Notes: a model not told the origin generated them from the sequence alone. A stretch of DNA of 44,343 nucleotides from Reyranellaceae bacterium (GCA_022844045.1 JALHMM010000051.1:1-44343); one strand, 5' to 3'; positions 1 through 9,651 are shown, numbered from the stretch's first letter. Numbers and translations are program-made.

Positions 1-2870
1 CAGCCGCCTTGCGCCGCGCGCGCCGCGCCCTCGTCCTCGTCGTCGGGGCGCGAGGGCATCAGGGGGCGCGGCGGCACCGTCTCCGCTGGCGCGGGGCGAA
101 GCGCCCAGGCCGGGACCACTCGCCTCGGCGGCGGGGTGGTGGGGTGGAGGGGGGCATCGGATGAATGGCCGCGCTTTAGCTGCAGGCCGGTGGTCGCGAA
201 AGATGCGAATGAGAGTGGTTCGCTGATATCACGCAGCCCGGTTTCGACCAGGTCGTACCAGTTGCCCTCGCGCGGCGGTCGCTTGCCGTGGAAGCCGCCG
301 ATATACAGCCGCTCGCCGGCGCGGGTCATCGCCACGTAGAGCAGGCGGTGGTGTTCCTCGCGCTGGCGGCGCGCCAGGTCGGTCTTCAGAGTGTCGATGG
401 TCGGCACGCGGGTCTCGGCAGCGCGGAACGCCCAGAGTGGTGGTCCCTGCGGCACCCACAGCACGCGCTCGCGATCGTCGATCGCCGTGCAGGTGTCCGG
501 CAGGTAGACGACCGGCGCCTGGAGTCCCTTGGCCGCATGCACGGTGAGGATCCTGACCTCGCGGCGGCGCAGCCCGTCGAGGTCGCGCTTGATCTCGCCA
601 CCCTCGGTCGCGATGTGATGCAGGAAGCCCTGCAGCGAGCCATGGCCGGCGGTCGACCACGACAGCGCCTGCGCCAGGAACTCGTCGATCGGATCGAGCG
701 CGTCCGGCCCCAGACGCTCGAGCAGCGCGCGACGGCCGCCCTCCGGCCCGAGAATGCGCGCGTAGAAGGCGTAGGGCGGCAGGAAGTCGGCGCGCGCGAA
801 GATCGTCGACAGCCGCACGTGCGCTTCTACGAACGGTGCCTCGCCCTTCGCGGCGCGCGCGCGCAACGCCGTCCACAGATCGCCGTCGCGGCCATGCGCC
901 AAGGCGAACAGCGCCGCTTCGTCGAGACCGATCAACGGCCCCTTGAGCACGCAGGCCAGCGTCAGATCGTCGGTCGGCAGCAGCGCCGCGCGGCCCAGCG
1001 CCACCAGGTCCTGGACGCCGAGATCGTCGAACAGGCTCAGCCGATCGCGTCCCGCGACATCGATGCCGCGCGCCTTGAGTTCGCCGATCAGCTCGCCGAC
1101 AAAGGCGTTGCGCTTGCGCAGCAGCACCATGATGTCGCCGGCGTCGATCAGCCTGCCATCGGCCAACCGCTCGCGGCCGATCAGCGCTTCGCAATGCGCC
1201 GCGACCAGCCGCGCCATGCGCCGCGCCGGCGGCATGTCGTCGGCGTCGCCATCGGGCTTGCACACCGGCCACAGCTCGACCAGCCCAGGCTCGCCGGCAC
1301 GGGTCGCGAGATGCTCGATCGCGCCCTCCTCGCCGACGCCTTCGTTGGCCGGCAGGCCCGCCGCGAACACCGCGTCGACCGCTGCCAGCACCGCCTCGGT
1401 CGAGCGGAACGAGGCGGTCAGGCCCACGGCGCCGAAGCGCCGGCCCACCAGACGCGCCGCTTCATCGAAATGCGCGCGCATCTCCATGAGCTTGCGCGGA
1501 TCGGCGCGCTGGAAGCTGAAGATCGACTGCTTGGCGTCACCGACCGCGAACACCGTGCGGTCATGTGACACGACACTGGCGTCGCTGAAGAACTCGCCAG
1601 TCAACGCGCGCACGATGTCCCATTGATCGGGATTGGTGTCCTGCGCCTCGTCGACCAGCACATGGTCGATGCCGCCGTCGAGCTTGTAGAGCACCCAGGC
1701 GGCGGCGCGATCGCCGGCCAGCAGGCGCTTCACGCGCAGGATGAGATCATCGTAGTCGAGCGCCGCGCGCGCCCGCTTGGCGGCCTCGTAGCGGCCGGCC
1801 ATGTCGAGCGCCAGGCGCAACAGTGCGCCGCTCATGTCGGCCAGCACCGCCGCGCGCCGCCGCTCCTCGGCGACGATCAGCCGCGCCGCCTCGCGCTCGA
1901 TCACCGGCACGAGCATCGGATGGGCTTCGCGCCATTTCTTGGTCGGCGCGTCCTTGCGCGGCTCGTCCTTGGCCGTGAGGAAGGCGCTGCGATACTCGGG
2001 CCACAGCCGTCGCGCCTCGGCCTCGCCGCCCTCGCCCCGTTCGAGCCAGCTCTTGATGCCGTCAGCCATGGCGTCGTTCTTCGCGCCCGGCGCATGCGAC
2101 AAACCCTCGACGATGTCGTACAGCGCCGAGGCCATCGCGTCGGTCTCGCTCCACGTGGCCGAGAGCACCGCTGCCTCGTCATCGCCGTCGCCGAGACCCA
2201 GCCCCTCGCGCAGCGCCGCGATCGCCACCTCGACGTCATCGCCGAGCGTCGCCAGCCGCCCGCGCTCGCGCAGCAGCCGGTCGAGCGCCGTGGCGTAGTC
2301 GGCTTCGCTGACGCGGCGCGCCACGGTGTCGAGGGCGGCGACCAGCGCCGGATCCTCGCCGCGCGCGATGGCGGCGATCTGCGCGTCGCGCGCCTGGTCG
2401 AGCAGCTGACGCGCCTCGGTCTCGTCGAGCACCTTGGCGTTGGGCGCCACGCCGGCTTCGAGCGGAAAGCGCGCCAGCAGCCACTGCGCGAAGGCGTGGA
2501 TGGTCAGGATATGCACGCCGCCGGGCGCGTCGAGCACGTGCGCGAAAAGCTGGCGCGCGCGCCGCAAGGTCGCCGCGTCGGGCGGCGGCAGGGCGAGCTT
2601 CGCGAGTTCCACCGAGAGCGCCGTATCGCTCATCAAGGTCCAGCGGCCGAGCCGGCCGGCGAGCCGGTTGCGCATCTCCGCCGCCGCGGCGCGCGTGAAG
2701 GTCAGGCACAGGATGCGCTGCGGCGCGGCGCCGCCCAGCAGCAGGCGCAGGATGCGATTGGTCAGCACATGCGTCTTGCCGGTGCCGGCATTGGCCATCA
2801 CCCAGGTTGACCGGCCCGGGTCGATCGCCAGACGCTGCTGCGCGTCGGCGGTGGCGCGCACGTCGCTCAC
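1..2870 (-). CDS. addA: AddA, double-strand break repair helicase-nuclease subunit (3' end outside window)
   Basis: This is the UvrD/Rep-type SF1A helicase subunit of the AddAB complex, which unwinds and resects double-strand breaks for RecA-dependent repair. About 956 codons are visible. The N-terminus carries the Walker A motif ANAGTGKT followed by LTFTRAAAAEM. Further on come the Walker B-type VDEAQDTNPDQW, the GDAKQSIFSFQRAD motif and, near position 330, the motif VI sequence RLLYVAMTRAGERLY. The RecB-type nuclease domain expected at the C-terminus lies beyond the left edge. The start is a GTG at 2870 whose bases overlap the addB stop (GTGA), which implies translational coupling. It is the last visible gene of the tsaE-amgK-murU-addB-addA operon. 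The frame is open to the window edge, so the gene is truncated only by the window. Confidence 0.95.
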   Translation of the reverse strand, partial: MSDVRATADAQQRLAIDPGRSTWVMANAGTGKTHVLTNRILRLLLGGAAPQRILCLTFTRAAAAEMRNRLAGRLGRWTLMSDTALSVELAKLALPPPDAATLRRARQLFAHVLDAPGGVHILTIHAFAQWLLARFPLEAGVAPNAKVLDETEARQLLDQARDAQIAAIARGEDPALVAALDTVARRVSEADYATALDRLLRERGRLATLGDDVEVAIAALREGLGLGDGDDEAAVLSATWSETDAMASALYDIVEGLSHAPGAKNDAMADGIKSWLERGEGGEAEARRLWPEYRSAFLTAKDEPRKDAPTKKWREAHPMLVPVIEREAARLIVAEERRRAAVLADMSGALLRLALDMAGRYEAAKRARAALDYDDLILRVKRLLAGDRAAAWVLYKLDGGIDHVLVDEAQDTNPDQWDIVRALTGEFFSDASVVSHDRTVFAVGDAKQSIFSFQRADPRKLMEMRAHFDEAARLVGRRFGAVGLTASFRSTEAVLAAVDAVFAAGLPANEGVGEEGAIEHLATRAGEPGLVELWPVCKPDGDADDMPPARRMARLVAAHCEALIGRERLADGRLIDAGDIMVLLRKRNAFVGELIGELKARGIDVAGRDRLSLFDDLGVQDLVALGRAALLPTDDLTLACVLKGPLIGLDEAALFALAHGRDGDLWTALRARAAKGEAPFVEAHVRLSTIFARADFLPPYAFYARILGPEGGRRALLERLGPDALDPIDEFLAQALSWSTAGHGSLQGFLHHIATEGGEIKRDLDGLRRREVRILTVHAAKGLQAPVVYLPDTCTAIDDRERVLWVPQGPPLWAFRAAETRVPTIDTLKTDLARRQREEHHRLLYVAMTRAGERLYIGGFHGKRPPREGNWYDLVETGLRDISEPLSFASFATTGLQLKRGHSSDAPLHPTTPPPRRVVPAWALRPAPAETVPPRPLMPSRPDDEDEGAARAAQGG

Positions 2871-5857
2871 GACGCGTCCTCCTCGTCGGCATCGACGCGG
2901 GTTGCCCATTCGTCGATACGCTCGAGGTGCGCGTAGTCGTTGAACACCGGCGCATAGGCCGGCTGCGGGATCGCGATATAGGCCGCGCCATCTCGATAGA
3001 AAGCGTCGATCATCTCGCCCAGCACGCGTTCGGTCTCAGCGACCACCTTGGCCGGGTCCTTTACCGCGATGGCGCGCTGTGCGTCGCCGCCGCCGGTCCG
3101 CCAATAGCTGAGCTCGATGTCGTCGCCGGCTTTGTCGCCGTAGCCGCCGGCGCGCGCGATCAGCGCCTCGACGGCGAGCTGCGGCGCGTAGACGGCCTCG
3201 ATCTCGTTGCGCGTCGGGATGCGGCCAGTCTTGTAGTCGATGATCTCCCAGGTCGAGCCGTTGCGATCGATGCGATCCGCCTTGGCGTTGATCGTCAACG
3301 GGCCGACGCGCCGTTCGCCGCGCTTCTCCAGCACATAGGCGCGCCACCCTTCGGCACGGCGCTGGCGCTCGAAATCGCAAAACCATCCGGCCAGACGCTC
3401 GAAGCGCGGCCACCAGAAGGCGCGATCAGCCGGGCGCGACAGCAACGGCCCGAGCGTCTTGCGCCCCAGCTCGATCAGCTTCGCCTCGGCGTCGTCGGGC
3501 AAGTCATCGGGCCAGGCCAGCACGAAGGCTTCCAGCGCATCGTGGATCGCCGTGCCGCGCTCGGCCGCGCCGTAGGGTTGTTCGAGCGGGTCGAGCGCCT
3601 CGAGCTTCAGGATGAACCGCGCGTAGAGGCCATAGGGATCGCGTCGCCACTGCTCGATCGCGCTCGCCGACAGCCGCGTCGGACGGGTCACCAACGGCGG
3701 GCTGTAGGCGGGCCGCACGGGCGTGGCGCGGGTCGTGGCGGCGTCGAGGTCGATCGCCCAATCGAGATAGGCCAGCCCGGCCGCGACATAGGCCGGCGGT
3801 TTGGCGTCCTTGTCCTGTGAGTCGTAGCCCAGCCGCGCGTCGAGCCGCGCCAGCCAGCGCGCCGGCACGGTGGGCGTGCCGCCGACGCGATTGCTGCGCA
3901 CCAGGAAGACCTCGTCGGCGGCGAAGGCCTGCGCGAAGTCGTGCGCGGCCTGGCCGATGCGTAGCTCGGGCTGCGGCAGGCCCAGCGCACGGCGCATCGG
4001 CCGGTTGAGCCACGGTCCGGTGTCGACCGTCGCCGGCCAGGTCCCTTCGTTCAGCCCGCCCAGCACGACGCGATCGGCGCGCTGCAACCGCGCTTCGAGG
4101 GGGCCGAGGATGGCCAGGCGTGGATGGCGCCCGTATCTTGGCCGCACGACGACACCCGCGAGCAGCTCGTCGAGCAGATCGGGGAACTGCGCCAGCGTGA
4201 CCGGCGGCAGCGCATCGTCCTCGTCGCGCCGCGTCGCGATCATGCGGGCCAGCGCCTCGCCGGCATCGCCACGCCAGATCGTCGCCGCGCCGGGCAGTCC
4301 ATCGGCAGCGGCGAGCGCTTCGAGCGCCTCAGTCATCGCCGTGAGCCACGCCGATACGGGATGCGGCTCGCTCTCGCCCAGCGCCGATAGCGGCGCGCAT
4401 GCCCGGCCGAGCGCCGCCAGCAGCTCGTCGAGTACGCCACGCCAAGCGGCCTCGCCACGCGCCACCAAGTCCCGCAACGACTCGAGCCCGGATGCGGGCT
4501 TCGGCCCGCGCAGCACGCCGGCATCGAGCAGGCGGGCGCGCTGCCGGCAGGCGTCGCGCGTCATGCCCAACGCGACGAAGGGATGCTGCAACACCGACAG
4601 CGACGCCACGGGCGCGAAGCCCTCGGCCATCATCGCCACCAGCAGCCGGGCCAGCGCCGCCGGCGGCGTCTCGGCGAGCGGCACGCCGGCCGAATCGTCG
4701 ATGTCGATGTCCCAGCGCTGCAGCTCGGCGGCAACACGCCGCGCCAGGCCTCGGTCGGGGGTCACCAGGGCGGCCGTGCGCTCGGGCGTTTCCAGCGTCT
4801 CTCGCAGGGCCAAGGCGATCGCCACGGCCTCGGCCTGCTCGGTCGGGCAATCGATGCGCGTGACCTTCGCCAGCGCGCTGTCGGCATCGGTCATGCCACC
4901 GATCCAGCGATCGGTCGTCGCCGCCGGCCGCATCGACTCCGACAACAATGCGGCGCGCGCGTTCTCCTCCTCCCCGCGCATGCGGGGAGAAGGGAACAAA
5001 GCCACTTCGTGTCGCAACCTGCCGAGGCCGGTCAGCAGCTCGCGTAGCGCGAACTGCGGATGCGTTTCGTCGAGCGCCGCCCAGCCGTCCTCGTCGAGAT
5101 CGAGGTCGAGGCCGGGCAGCACCACGCAGCCCAGCGGCAACTCGGCGATCGCCGCCAGCAACTCGCGCGTCGCCGGCTGGGTGCCGGTCGAACCGGCGGC
5201 GATCACCGCATGCGCCGGCGGATACGCGCGCCACTGCGCCGCTTGGGCGCGCAGCGCCCGGCTGCGCCGCTCGACGGGATCCATCGCGCCCAGCCGCGCC
5301 AGTTCCGCCGGCCAACGCGTCCGGAGGATGCCGAGGAAATCCAAAGTGCCGCGCCAGTGATCGGCGTGATCGTCGGCGACCAGCCCGGCCAACGCATCGA
5401 GCGACACGCCGGCGATCTGCAATTCGTCGAGCAGGCTCGCCAGCTCGCGCGCCAGGCGCAACGCCTGCGCCGGCGAGAACGACGTCGCCTCGACGCCGGC
5501 GAGGCCCGGTCCCTCCTCGAGAACGAGACGCGTCAGCAGCGCTTCGCGCCGCTCCGTGGCGACGGCCGGCGGCAGATCCTCGATCCGTGTGGCGTTGTCG
5601 CCCAATGCCGGCACGGCGGCGATCGCGAGTTCGTCATCGTCGATGTCGCCGATCGGCCGGATGCGCGGCAGCAACAGCGGCTGGCCGTCGGTCGCGCGCA
5701 GGAAGGCATCGCGCAGCGCGCGCACGGCGCGTCGATTGGGCAGCAACACCAGGGCGTCGGCGAACGCCAGCCTGTCGCCGGCATAGGCGTCGAGCAGGCC
5801 GTGCGCCAGAGCATCGACGAAGGCGTGGCGCGGCGGGATGTGGAACAGGCCGCGCAT
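2867..5857 (-). CDS. addB: AddB, double-strand break repair nuclease-helicase subunit
   Basis: AddB is the partner of AddA: an inactivated helicase core plus a RecB-family nuclease. The 996-residue length fits the alphaproteobacterial family. The C-terminal nuclease shows GTAIHDALEAF and the catalytic EIIDYKTG motif. The N-terminus LPNRRAVRALRDAF and the middle-region motif VVLGGLNEGTWP are typical of AddB. ATG at 5857 is chosen because it sits 5 bases after the murU stop and begins the conserved region; the open frame continues upstream but overlaps murU. The stop overlaps the addA GTG. Oddity: the residues around FPSPRMRGEE (bases about 4967-4995) are encoded by a copy of the palindromic repeat found in intergenic gaps elsewhere in the window, so a mobile repeat appears to be translated in frame. 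Confidence 0.95.
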   Translation of the reverse strand: MRGLFHIPPRHAFVDALAHGLLDAYAGDRLAFADALVLLPNRRAVRALRDAFLRATDGQPLLLPRIRPIGDIDDDELAIAAVPALGDNATRIEDLPPAVATERREALLTRLVLEEGPGLAGVEATSFSPAQALRLARELASLLDELQIAGVSLDALAGLVADDHADHWRGTLDFLGILRTRWPAELARLGAMDPVERRSRALRAQAAQWRAYPPAHAVIAAGSTGTQPATRELLAAIAELPLGCVVLPGLDLDLDEDGWAALDETHPQFALRELLTGLGRLRHEVALFPSPRMRGEEENARAALLSESMRPAATTDRWIGGMTDADSALAKVTRIDCPTEQAEAVAIALALRETLETPERTAALVTPDRGLARRVAAELQRWDIDIDDSAGVPLAETPPAALARLLVAMMAEGFAPVASLSVLQHPFVALGMTRDACRQRARLLDAGVLRGPKPASGLESLRDLVARGEAAWRGVLDELLAALGRACAPLSALGESEPHPVSAWLTAMTEALEALAAADGLPGAATIWRGDAGEALARMIATRRDEDDALPPVTLAQFPDLLDELLAGVVVRPRYGRHPRLAILGPLEARLQRADRVVLGGLNEGTWPATVDTGPWLNRPMRRALGLPQPELRIGQAAHDFAQAFAADEVFLVRSNRVGGTPTVPARWLARLDARLGYDSQDKDAKPPAYVAAGLAYLDWAIDLDAATTRATPVRPAYSPPLVTRPTRLSASAIEQWRRDPYGLYARFILKLEALDPLEQPYGAAERGTAIHDALEAFVLAWPDDLPDDAEAKLIELGRKTLGPLLSRPADRAFWWPRFERLAGWFCDFERQRRAEGWRAYVLEKRGERRVGPLTINAKADRIDRNGSTWEIIDYKTGRIPTRNEIEAVYAPQLAVEALIARAGGYGDKAGDDIELSYWRTGGGDAQRAIAVKDPAKVVAETERVLGEMIDAFYRDGAAYIAIPQPAYAPVFNDYAHLERIDEWATRVDADEEDAS
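4967..4995. repeat. family A palindrome inside the addB coding sequence
   Basis: On the coding (minus) strand TTCCCTTCTCCCCGC, then ATGC, then GCGGGGAGGAG. The first 15 bases match the intergenic copy at 11951-11965 exactly. It is translated as FPSPRMRGEE without disturbing the frame. Confidence 0.75.
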
Positions 5858-5862
5858 CGAGC

Positions 5863-6606
5863 CTACTCCATCGCCCGGCGTGGCGCGCCGCCGCCAGCGA
5901 ACCACGCCCGCGTCTCGGCCAGCGCCTGCGGCGTGCCGACATGGAAGAACTCGCCATCGTGGCGCATGCCGTAGAGCCGGCCGCGCGCTTCGGCCTCGTT
6001 CCACAGCTTCAGTTGCGAGAAAGCCCCCTGCGGCGCATCCGCGAACAGCCGACGGTCGCACAAGGTGACGCCGGCGAAGACGAAGGGCGCCACGCCGACG
6101 CGGCCGCGCCAGCGTGCGCGTCCGTCGGGGGCGAGATGGTAGTCGCCCATCGCGTAGCTCTCGTAGGCGTGCGCGGTGATGGTGGAGTGCAACACCAAGA
6201 GCGCGTCCATGCGCCCAGCATCCCATTGCGCCGCCAGCCGCGCCAACATCGGCGTGCGCCCGTCGAGCCAGAACGTGTCGGCGTTGACGGTGAAGAACGG
6301 CTCGTCGCCGAAATGCGCCAGCGCCTTGACGACGCCGCCGCCGGTATCGAGCAAGGTGTCCTCCGCCGACAGCACGATGCGCGGCGTCGTCCGCGACGCG
6401 AGGTGCTTCACCAGCATATCGCCGAGATAGTGCGTGTTGACGACACAAGTCTCGACGCCGGCGGCGGCCAGCGAGTCCAGCGCGCGATCGATCAGCCTGC
6501 GGCCGGCGACCTCGATCATCGGCTTGGGCAGGTGGTCGGTGATCGGCCGCATGCGCTGGCCGAGTCCGGCAGCCAGTACCATGGCGCGCCGCGGCATCGC
6601 GCTCAT
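5863..6606 (-). CDS. murU: MurU-like N-acetylmuramate-1-phosphate uridylyltransferase
   Basis: A nucleotidyltransferase of the sugar-1-phosphate family, 247 aa. The N-terminus has the nucleotide-binding signature AAGLGQRMRPITDHLPKPMI (about residues 12-31), followed by NTHYLGDMLVKHL and the TVNADTFW segment that supplies metal-binding Asp. In the cell-wall recycling route known from Pseudomonas, MurU converts MurNAc-1-phosphate to UDP-MurNAc. The kinase of that route, amgK, lies immediately upstream and overlaps by 4 bases, which supports this assignment over a generic GlmU or mannose-1-phosphate role. Start ATG at 6606; an in-frame ATG three codons later is an alternative. Cytoplasmic. Confidence 0.9.
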   Translation of the reverse strand: MSAMPRRAMVLAAGLGQRMRPITDHLPKPMIEVAGRRLIDRALDSLAAAGVETCVVNTHYLGDMLVKHLASRTTPRIVLSAEDTLLDTGGGVVKALAHFGDEPFFTVNADTFWLDGRTPMLARLAAQWDAGRMDALLVLHSTITAHAYESYAMGDYHLAPDGRARWRGRVGVAPFVFAGVTLCDRRLFADAPQGAFSQLKLWNEAEARGRLYGMRHDGEFFHVGTPQALAETRAWFAGGGAPRRAME

Positions 6607-7622
6607 GTCGGGATACCGCGTTGGTCGCGCGGGATGTGCGCGTCGATCCAGTTTCGCAGCGGCGCCATCGCCTCGTGCTCCAGCGATCGCTCCAGCAGGC
6701 GCCAGACGCGCGGCAGGTGCGGCAGGTAGGTCGGCTTGCCGTCGCGGCGCAGCAGGCGGACGAACAGCCCGACGACCCGAGCATGGCGCTGAGCGCCGAG
6801 GATGGCGAAAGCGGCCATGAAGCCTTGGCGATCAGCCACGCCGGCGCGATCGAGGTAATGCTCAATCATGGCCGCGCGCAATTCGTCCGCGATGTCGCGC
6901 CGCGCATCCTCGACCAGCGACATCAGGTCGTAGGCCGGATGGCCAGTGGTCGCGTCCTGGAAATCGAGCAGGCCACAGGCGCGCACCCCGGGTCGGTCGC
7001 GCAGCCACAGCAAATTATCCTGATGGTAGTCGCGCAGCACGAGAGTCGTCGGCGAGGAGGGCAGCGCGCGCAAGCATTCGCGCCACGCCGCGCGATAGGC
7101 GTCGAGCGCCGCCGCCGAAGCGGGGCGGCCGGCGACCTGCGGCAGATACCATTCCGGCAACAGCATCGCCGCGTCGATCAACGGCTCGCCGTCATAGCGC
7201 GCGAGCCCCGGCAGGATGGCGGCGGAGCTTTGCGCGGCGAGATGCACCAGCACGTCGGTGGCCAGCGTGTACATCGCCCGCTCGTCGTGATCGTCGCGGC
7301 GATCGCCCCAGCGCGGGCCGTTGAACCAGCGGGCGTAGGTCGAGTCACCGAGATCTTCCTCGAGCAGGAAACCGCCCGCCTCGTCGACGGCGAGGATCTC
7401 CGGCGCGCTCAGGCCGAGCGCGCGCAGATGGCGCGCCAAGCGCACGAACGGGCGCACATCCTCCTGCGGCGGCGGCGCATCCATGACCACGGCGGTCTGA
7501 TCGCCGCGCTTCAGCCGATAGTATGTTCGGAACGAGGCATCACCGGCCAGCAGCGACTCCCGCGCGTCGCCCCAGCCGCTCGCCTCGACAAAGGCGCGCC
7601 GCGCCGACGCACGGTCAACCAT
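6603..7622 (-). CDS. amgK: AmgK-like anomeric MurNAc/GlcNAc kinase (aminoglycoside phosphotransferase fold)
   Basis: A 339-residue APH-fold kinase. The catalytic loop reads LRDYHQDNLLWL, where D and N match the HGDxHxxN loop of the fold, and the metal-binding motif is DFQDATTGHPAYDL. The N-terminal lobe contains TYYRLKRG and a VVMDAPPP segment. AmgK phosphorylates MurNAc at the anomeric carbon and hands it to MurU, encoded just downstream with a 4-base overlap. This pair bypasses de novo UDP-MurNAc synthesis in many Gram-negative bacteria. It overlaps tsaE by 8 bases upstream. The older family label is 'phosphotransferase next to tsaE'; function is inferred from motif and synteny. Confidence 0.9.
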   Translation of the reverse strand: MVDRASARRAFVEASGWGDARESLLAGDASFRTYYRLKRGDQTAVVMDAPPPQEDVRPFVRLARHLRALGLSAPEILAVDEAGGFLLEEDLGDSTYARWFNGPRWGDRRDDHDERAMYTLATDVLVHLAAQSSAAILPGLARYDGEPLIDAAMLLPEWYLPQVAGRPASAAALDAYRAAWRECLRALPSSPTTLVLRDYHQDNLLWLRDRPGVRACGLLDFQDATTGHPAYDLMSLVEDARRDIADELRAAMIEHYLDRAGVADRQGFMAAFAILGAQRHARVVGLFVRLLRRDGKPTYLPHLPRVWRLLERSLEHEAMAPLRNWIDAHIPRDQRGIPT

Positions 7623-8109
7623 GCGCGACCTCGTGCGCCAGAAGCGCCAGACGGTCGGCCCACGCAGTATCCGCCGCCAGGGCCGCCACGCGCGCCTCGC
7701 CCTGCGTGATGCTGAGCGTCACGTCGAGTCGCGTCGCCGGCAACAGCGGGCCGATCCGCTCGGGCCATTCGATCAGGCTGACGCCGCCGGCCAACGCTTC
7801 CTCGAAGCCCAGCTCCCAGACCTGCTCGGGCGTGTCGAGGCGATAGAGGTCGAAGTGCCAGATCGGACCCTGTGGCGTGTCGTAGGTCTCAGCCAGCGTG
7901 AAGGTCGGGCTGGGCACGGTCAGGTCTTCATCGCCCGAAGCGGCGCGGATGATCGCGCGCGCCAGCTCGGTCTTGCCGGCGCCCAGCTCGCCATGCAGCG
8001 CCACGACATCGCCGACGGCCAGGCGACGCGACAATGCCGCGCCCAACCGCCGGGTGGCGGCGAGGTCGGGCAGCGCCAGGTTGACGATCGTTGACGAGGG
8101 GCCGGACAC
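7615..8109 (-). CDS. tsaE: TsaE, tRNA threonylcarbamoyladenosine biosynthesis ATPase
   Basis: A small P-loop ATPase of 164 aa required for the universal t6A37 modification of ANN-decoding tRNAs; it acts with TsaB, TsaC and TsaD. The Walker A motif is GELGAGKT (residues 40-47), followed by VPSPTFTLAETY, HFDLYRL and the family-typical SLIEWPERI. Length and order match the family. It is the first gene of the minus-strand operon that continues into amgK, murU, addB and addA, overlapping amgK by 8 bases. The gap to ahcY upstream is 100 bases and holds a hairpin and a degenerate repeat copy, so a promoter in that gap is likely but not identified. Confidence 0.95.
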   Translation of the reverse strand: MSGPSSTIVNLALPDLAATRRLGAALSRRLAVGDVVALHGELGAGKTELARAIIRAASGDEDLTVPSPTFTLAETYDTPQGPIWHFDLYRLDTPEQVWELGFEEALAGGVSLIEWPERIGPLLPATRLDVTLSITQGEARVAALAADTAWADRLALLAHEVAHG

Positions 8110-8130
8110 ACCGGGCGATTTAACACGAAG

Positions 8131-8152
8131 AGGCGCCGCCGGGGCGACGCCT
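8131..8152 (-). terminator. candidate intrinsic terminator of ahcY
   Basis: Read on the minus strand, ten bases AGGCGTCGCC and ten bases GGCGGCGCCT can pair with one G-T wobble, followed by CTTCGTGTT. The position, about 60 bases after the ahcY stop and before tsaE, suits a terminator. The U-tract is poor and the loop is tight, so this is weak. Confidence 0.3.
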
Positions 8153-8177
8153 GTTCTGTGGATCAGTAGCTCCCCTG

Positions 8178-8201
8178 CTCCCCGCCTTCGCCGGGAGAAG
8201 G
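8178..8201. repeat. degenerate copy of the CTTCTCCCCGC palindromic repeat (family A)
   Basis: CTCCCCGCC-TTCG-CCGGGAGAAGG, just downstream of the ahcY stop. The arms are imperfect compared with copies at 11954 and 12080. It may contribute to ahcY 3'-end structure. Confidence 0.6.
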
Positions 8202-8209
8202 AAGACCCA

Positions 8210-9604
8210 TTAGTACCGATACGTGTCCGACTTGAACGGCCCGGCTTCCGGCACGCCGATGTACTTCGCCTGGTCGGGGCGCAGCTTGGTGAGCGTCACG
8301 CCGATCTTCTCGAGGTGCAGCGCCGCGACCTTCTCGTCGAGGTGCTTGGGCAGGGTGTAGACCTTCTTCTCGTACTTGCCCGGATTGGCCCATAGCTCGA
8401 TCTGCGCCAGGGTCTGGTTGCTGAACGAGGACGACATCACGAAGCTCGGATGCCCCGTGGCGTTGCCGAGATTCACCAGCCGGCCTTCGGACAACAGGAT
8501 GATACGCTTGCCGTCGGGGAACTCGATCTCGTCGACCTGCGGCTTGACGTTGGTCCACTTGTAGTTCTTCAGCGCCGCGACCTGGATCTCGCTGTCGAAG
8601 TGGCCGATGTTGCAGACGATGGCGCGGTGCTTCATCGCCCGCATGTGGTCCACGGTGATCACGTCGACGTTGCCGGTGGCGGTGACGAAGATGTCGGCGC
8701 GCGGCGCCGCCTGCTCCATGGTCACGACCTCGTAGCCTTCCATCGCCGCCTGCAGCGCGCAGATCGGATCGACCTCGGAGACCATGACGCGGCAGCCGGC
8801 CTGGCGCAGCGAGGCGGCCGAGCCCTTGCCGACATCGCCGAAGCCCGCGACCATCGCCACCTTGCCCGACATCATCACGTCGGTGCCGCGGCGGATGCCA
8901 TCGACCAGCGACTCGCGGCAGCCGTAGAGGTTGTCGAATTTCGACTTGGTCACCGAATCGTTGACGTTGATCGCCGGCCACAGCAGGCGGCCGGCCTTCT
9001 CCATGTCGTAGAGACGGTGCACGCCGGTGGTCGTCTCTTCGGTGACGCCCCGGATGTTCTTGCCCAGGGTGGCGTACCAGCCGGGCTTCTTCTTGTTGGT
9101 CTCGAGGATGGAGGCGTAGAGCACCTCCTCCTCCTCGTTGGTCGGCTTGGCGACCAGCGACGGATCCTTCTCGGCGCGCATGCCGAGATGGACCAGCAAG
9201 GTGGCGTCGCCGCCGTCGTCGAGAATCATGTTCGGCGTGCCGCCGTCAGCCCACTCGAAGATGCGGTGCGTGTAGTCCCAGTATTCCTTCAAGGACTCGC
9301 CCTTGACGGCGAAGACCGGCGTGCCGGTCGCCGCGATCGCGGCCGCGGCGTGGTCCTGGGTCGAGTAGATGTTGCACGAGGCCCAGCGCACGTCGGCGCC
9401 CAGCGCCTTGAGCGTCTCGATCAGCACACCGGTCTGGATGGTCATATGCAGCGAGCCGGCGACGCGGGCGCCCTTGAGCGGCTGCGAGGGTCCGTACTCC
9501 TTACGGATGGCCATCAGACCGGGCATCTCGGTCTCGGCCATGTCGAGCTCCTTGCGGCCCCAGTCGGCCAGCCCGATATCCTTGACGACGTAGTCCTTGG
9601 CCAT
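8210..9604 (-). CDS. ahcY: Adenosylhomocysteinase (S-adenosylhomocysteine hydrolase)
   Basis: Hydrolyses S-adenosylhomocysteine to adenosine and homocysteine, relieving product inhibition of methyltransferases. The 464 aa include the NAD-binding [10 protein letters not shown] motif (around residue 252), the substrate-site sequences [14 protein letters not shown] and [19 protein letters not shown] and the conserved C-terminus PFKSDTYRY. Start ATG at 9604 has AGGAG about 7 bases upstream. The leader contains a candidate promoter and a hairpin that could hide the ribosome-binding site. In many Alphaproteobacteria ahcY follows the hprK-PTS cluster, and that order holds here. A 32-bp perfect hairpin separates it from the HPr gene upstream. 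Confidence 0.97.
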   Translation of the reverse strand: MAKDYVVKDIGLADWGRKELDMAETEMPGLMAIRKEYGPSQPLKGARVAGSLHMTIQTGVLIETLKALGADVRWASCNIYSTQDHAAAAIAATGTPVFAVKGESLKEYWDYTHRIFEWADGGTPNMILDDGGDATLLVHLGMRAEKDPSLVAKPTNEEEEVLYASILETNKKKPGWYATLGKNIRGVTEETTTGVHRLYDMEKAGRLLWPAINVNDSVTKSKFDNLYGCRESLVDGIRRGTDVMMSGKVAMVAGFGDVGKGSAASLRQAGCRVMVSEVDPICALQAAMEGYEVVTMEQAAPRADIFVTATGNVDVITVDHMRAMKHRAIVCNIGHFDSEIQVAALKNYKWTNVKPQVDEIEFPDGKRIILLSEGRLVNLGNATGHPSFVMSSSFSNQTLAQIELWANPGKYEKKVYTLPKHLDEKVAALHLEKIGVTLTKLRPDQAKYIGVPEAGPFKSDTYRY

Positions 9605-9650
9605 GGAACGGCTCCTGTCGATGCCTCAGGGCATCGTGAAATGTGGAGCG
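9605..9650 (-). promoter_or_regulatory. structured 5' leader of ahcY that can pair with the SD
   Basis: In transcript sense the leader contains GCTCC (9649-9645), a hairpin with 7-bp arms CGATGCC/GGCATCG and a four-base loop (9636-9619), and GGAGC (9615-9611). The outer GCTCC/GGAGC pairing would bury the Shine-Dalgarno AGGAG. Seen directly; a regulatory function is inference, and I could not match it to a named SAM or SAH riboswitch class. Confidence 0.4.
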
Positions 9651-9651
9651 C

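Noticed and set aside
288..1568. 426-codon plus-strand open frame opposite addA
   Set aside because: It is the antisense shadow of addA; the composition is Arg/Gln/Ala-rich with no domain, while the minus strand has full helicase motifs.
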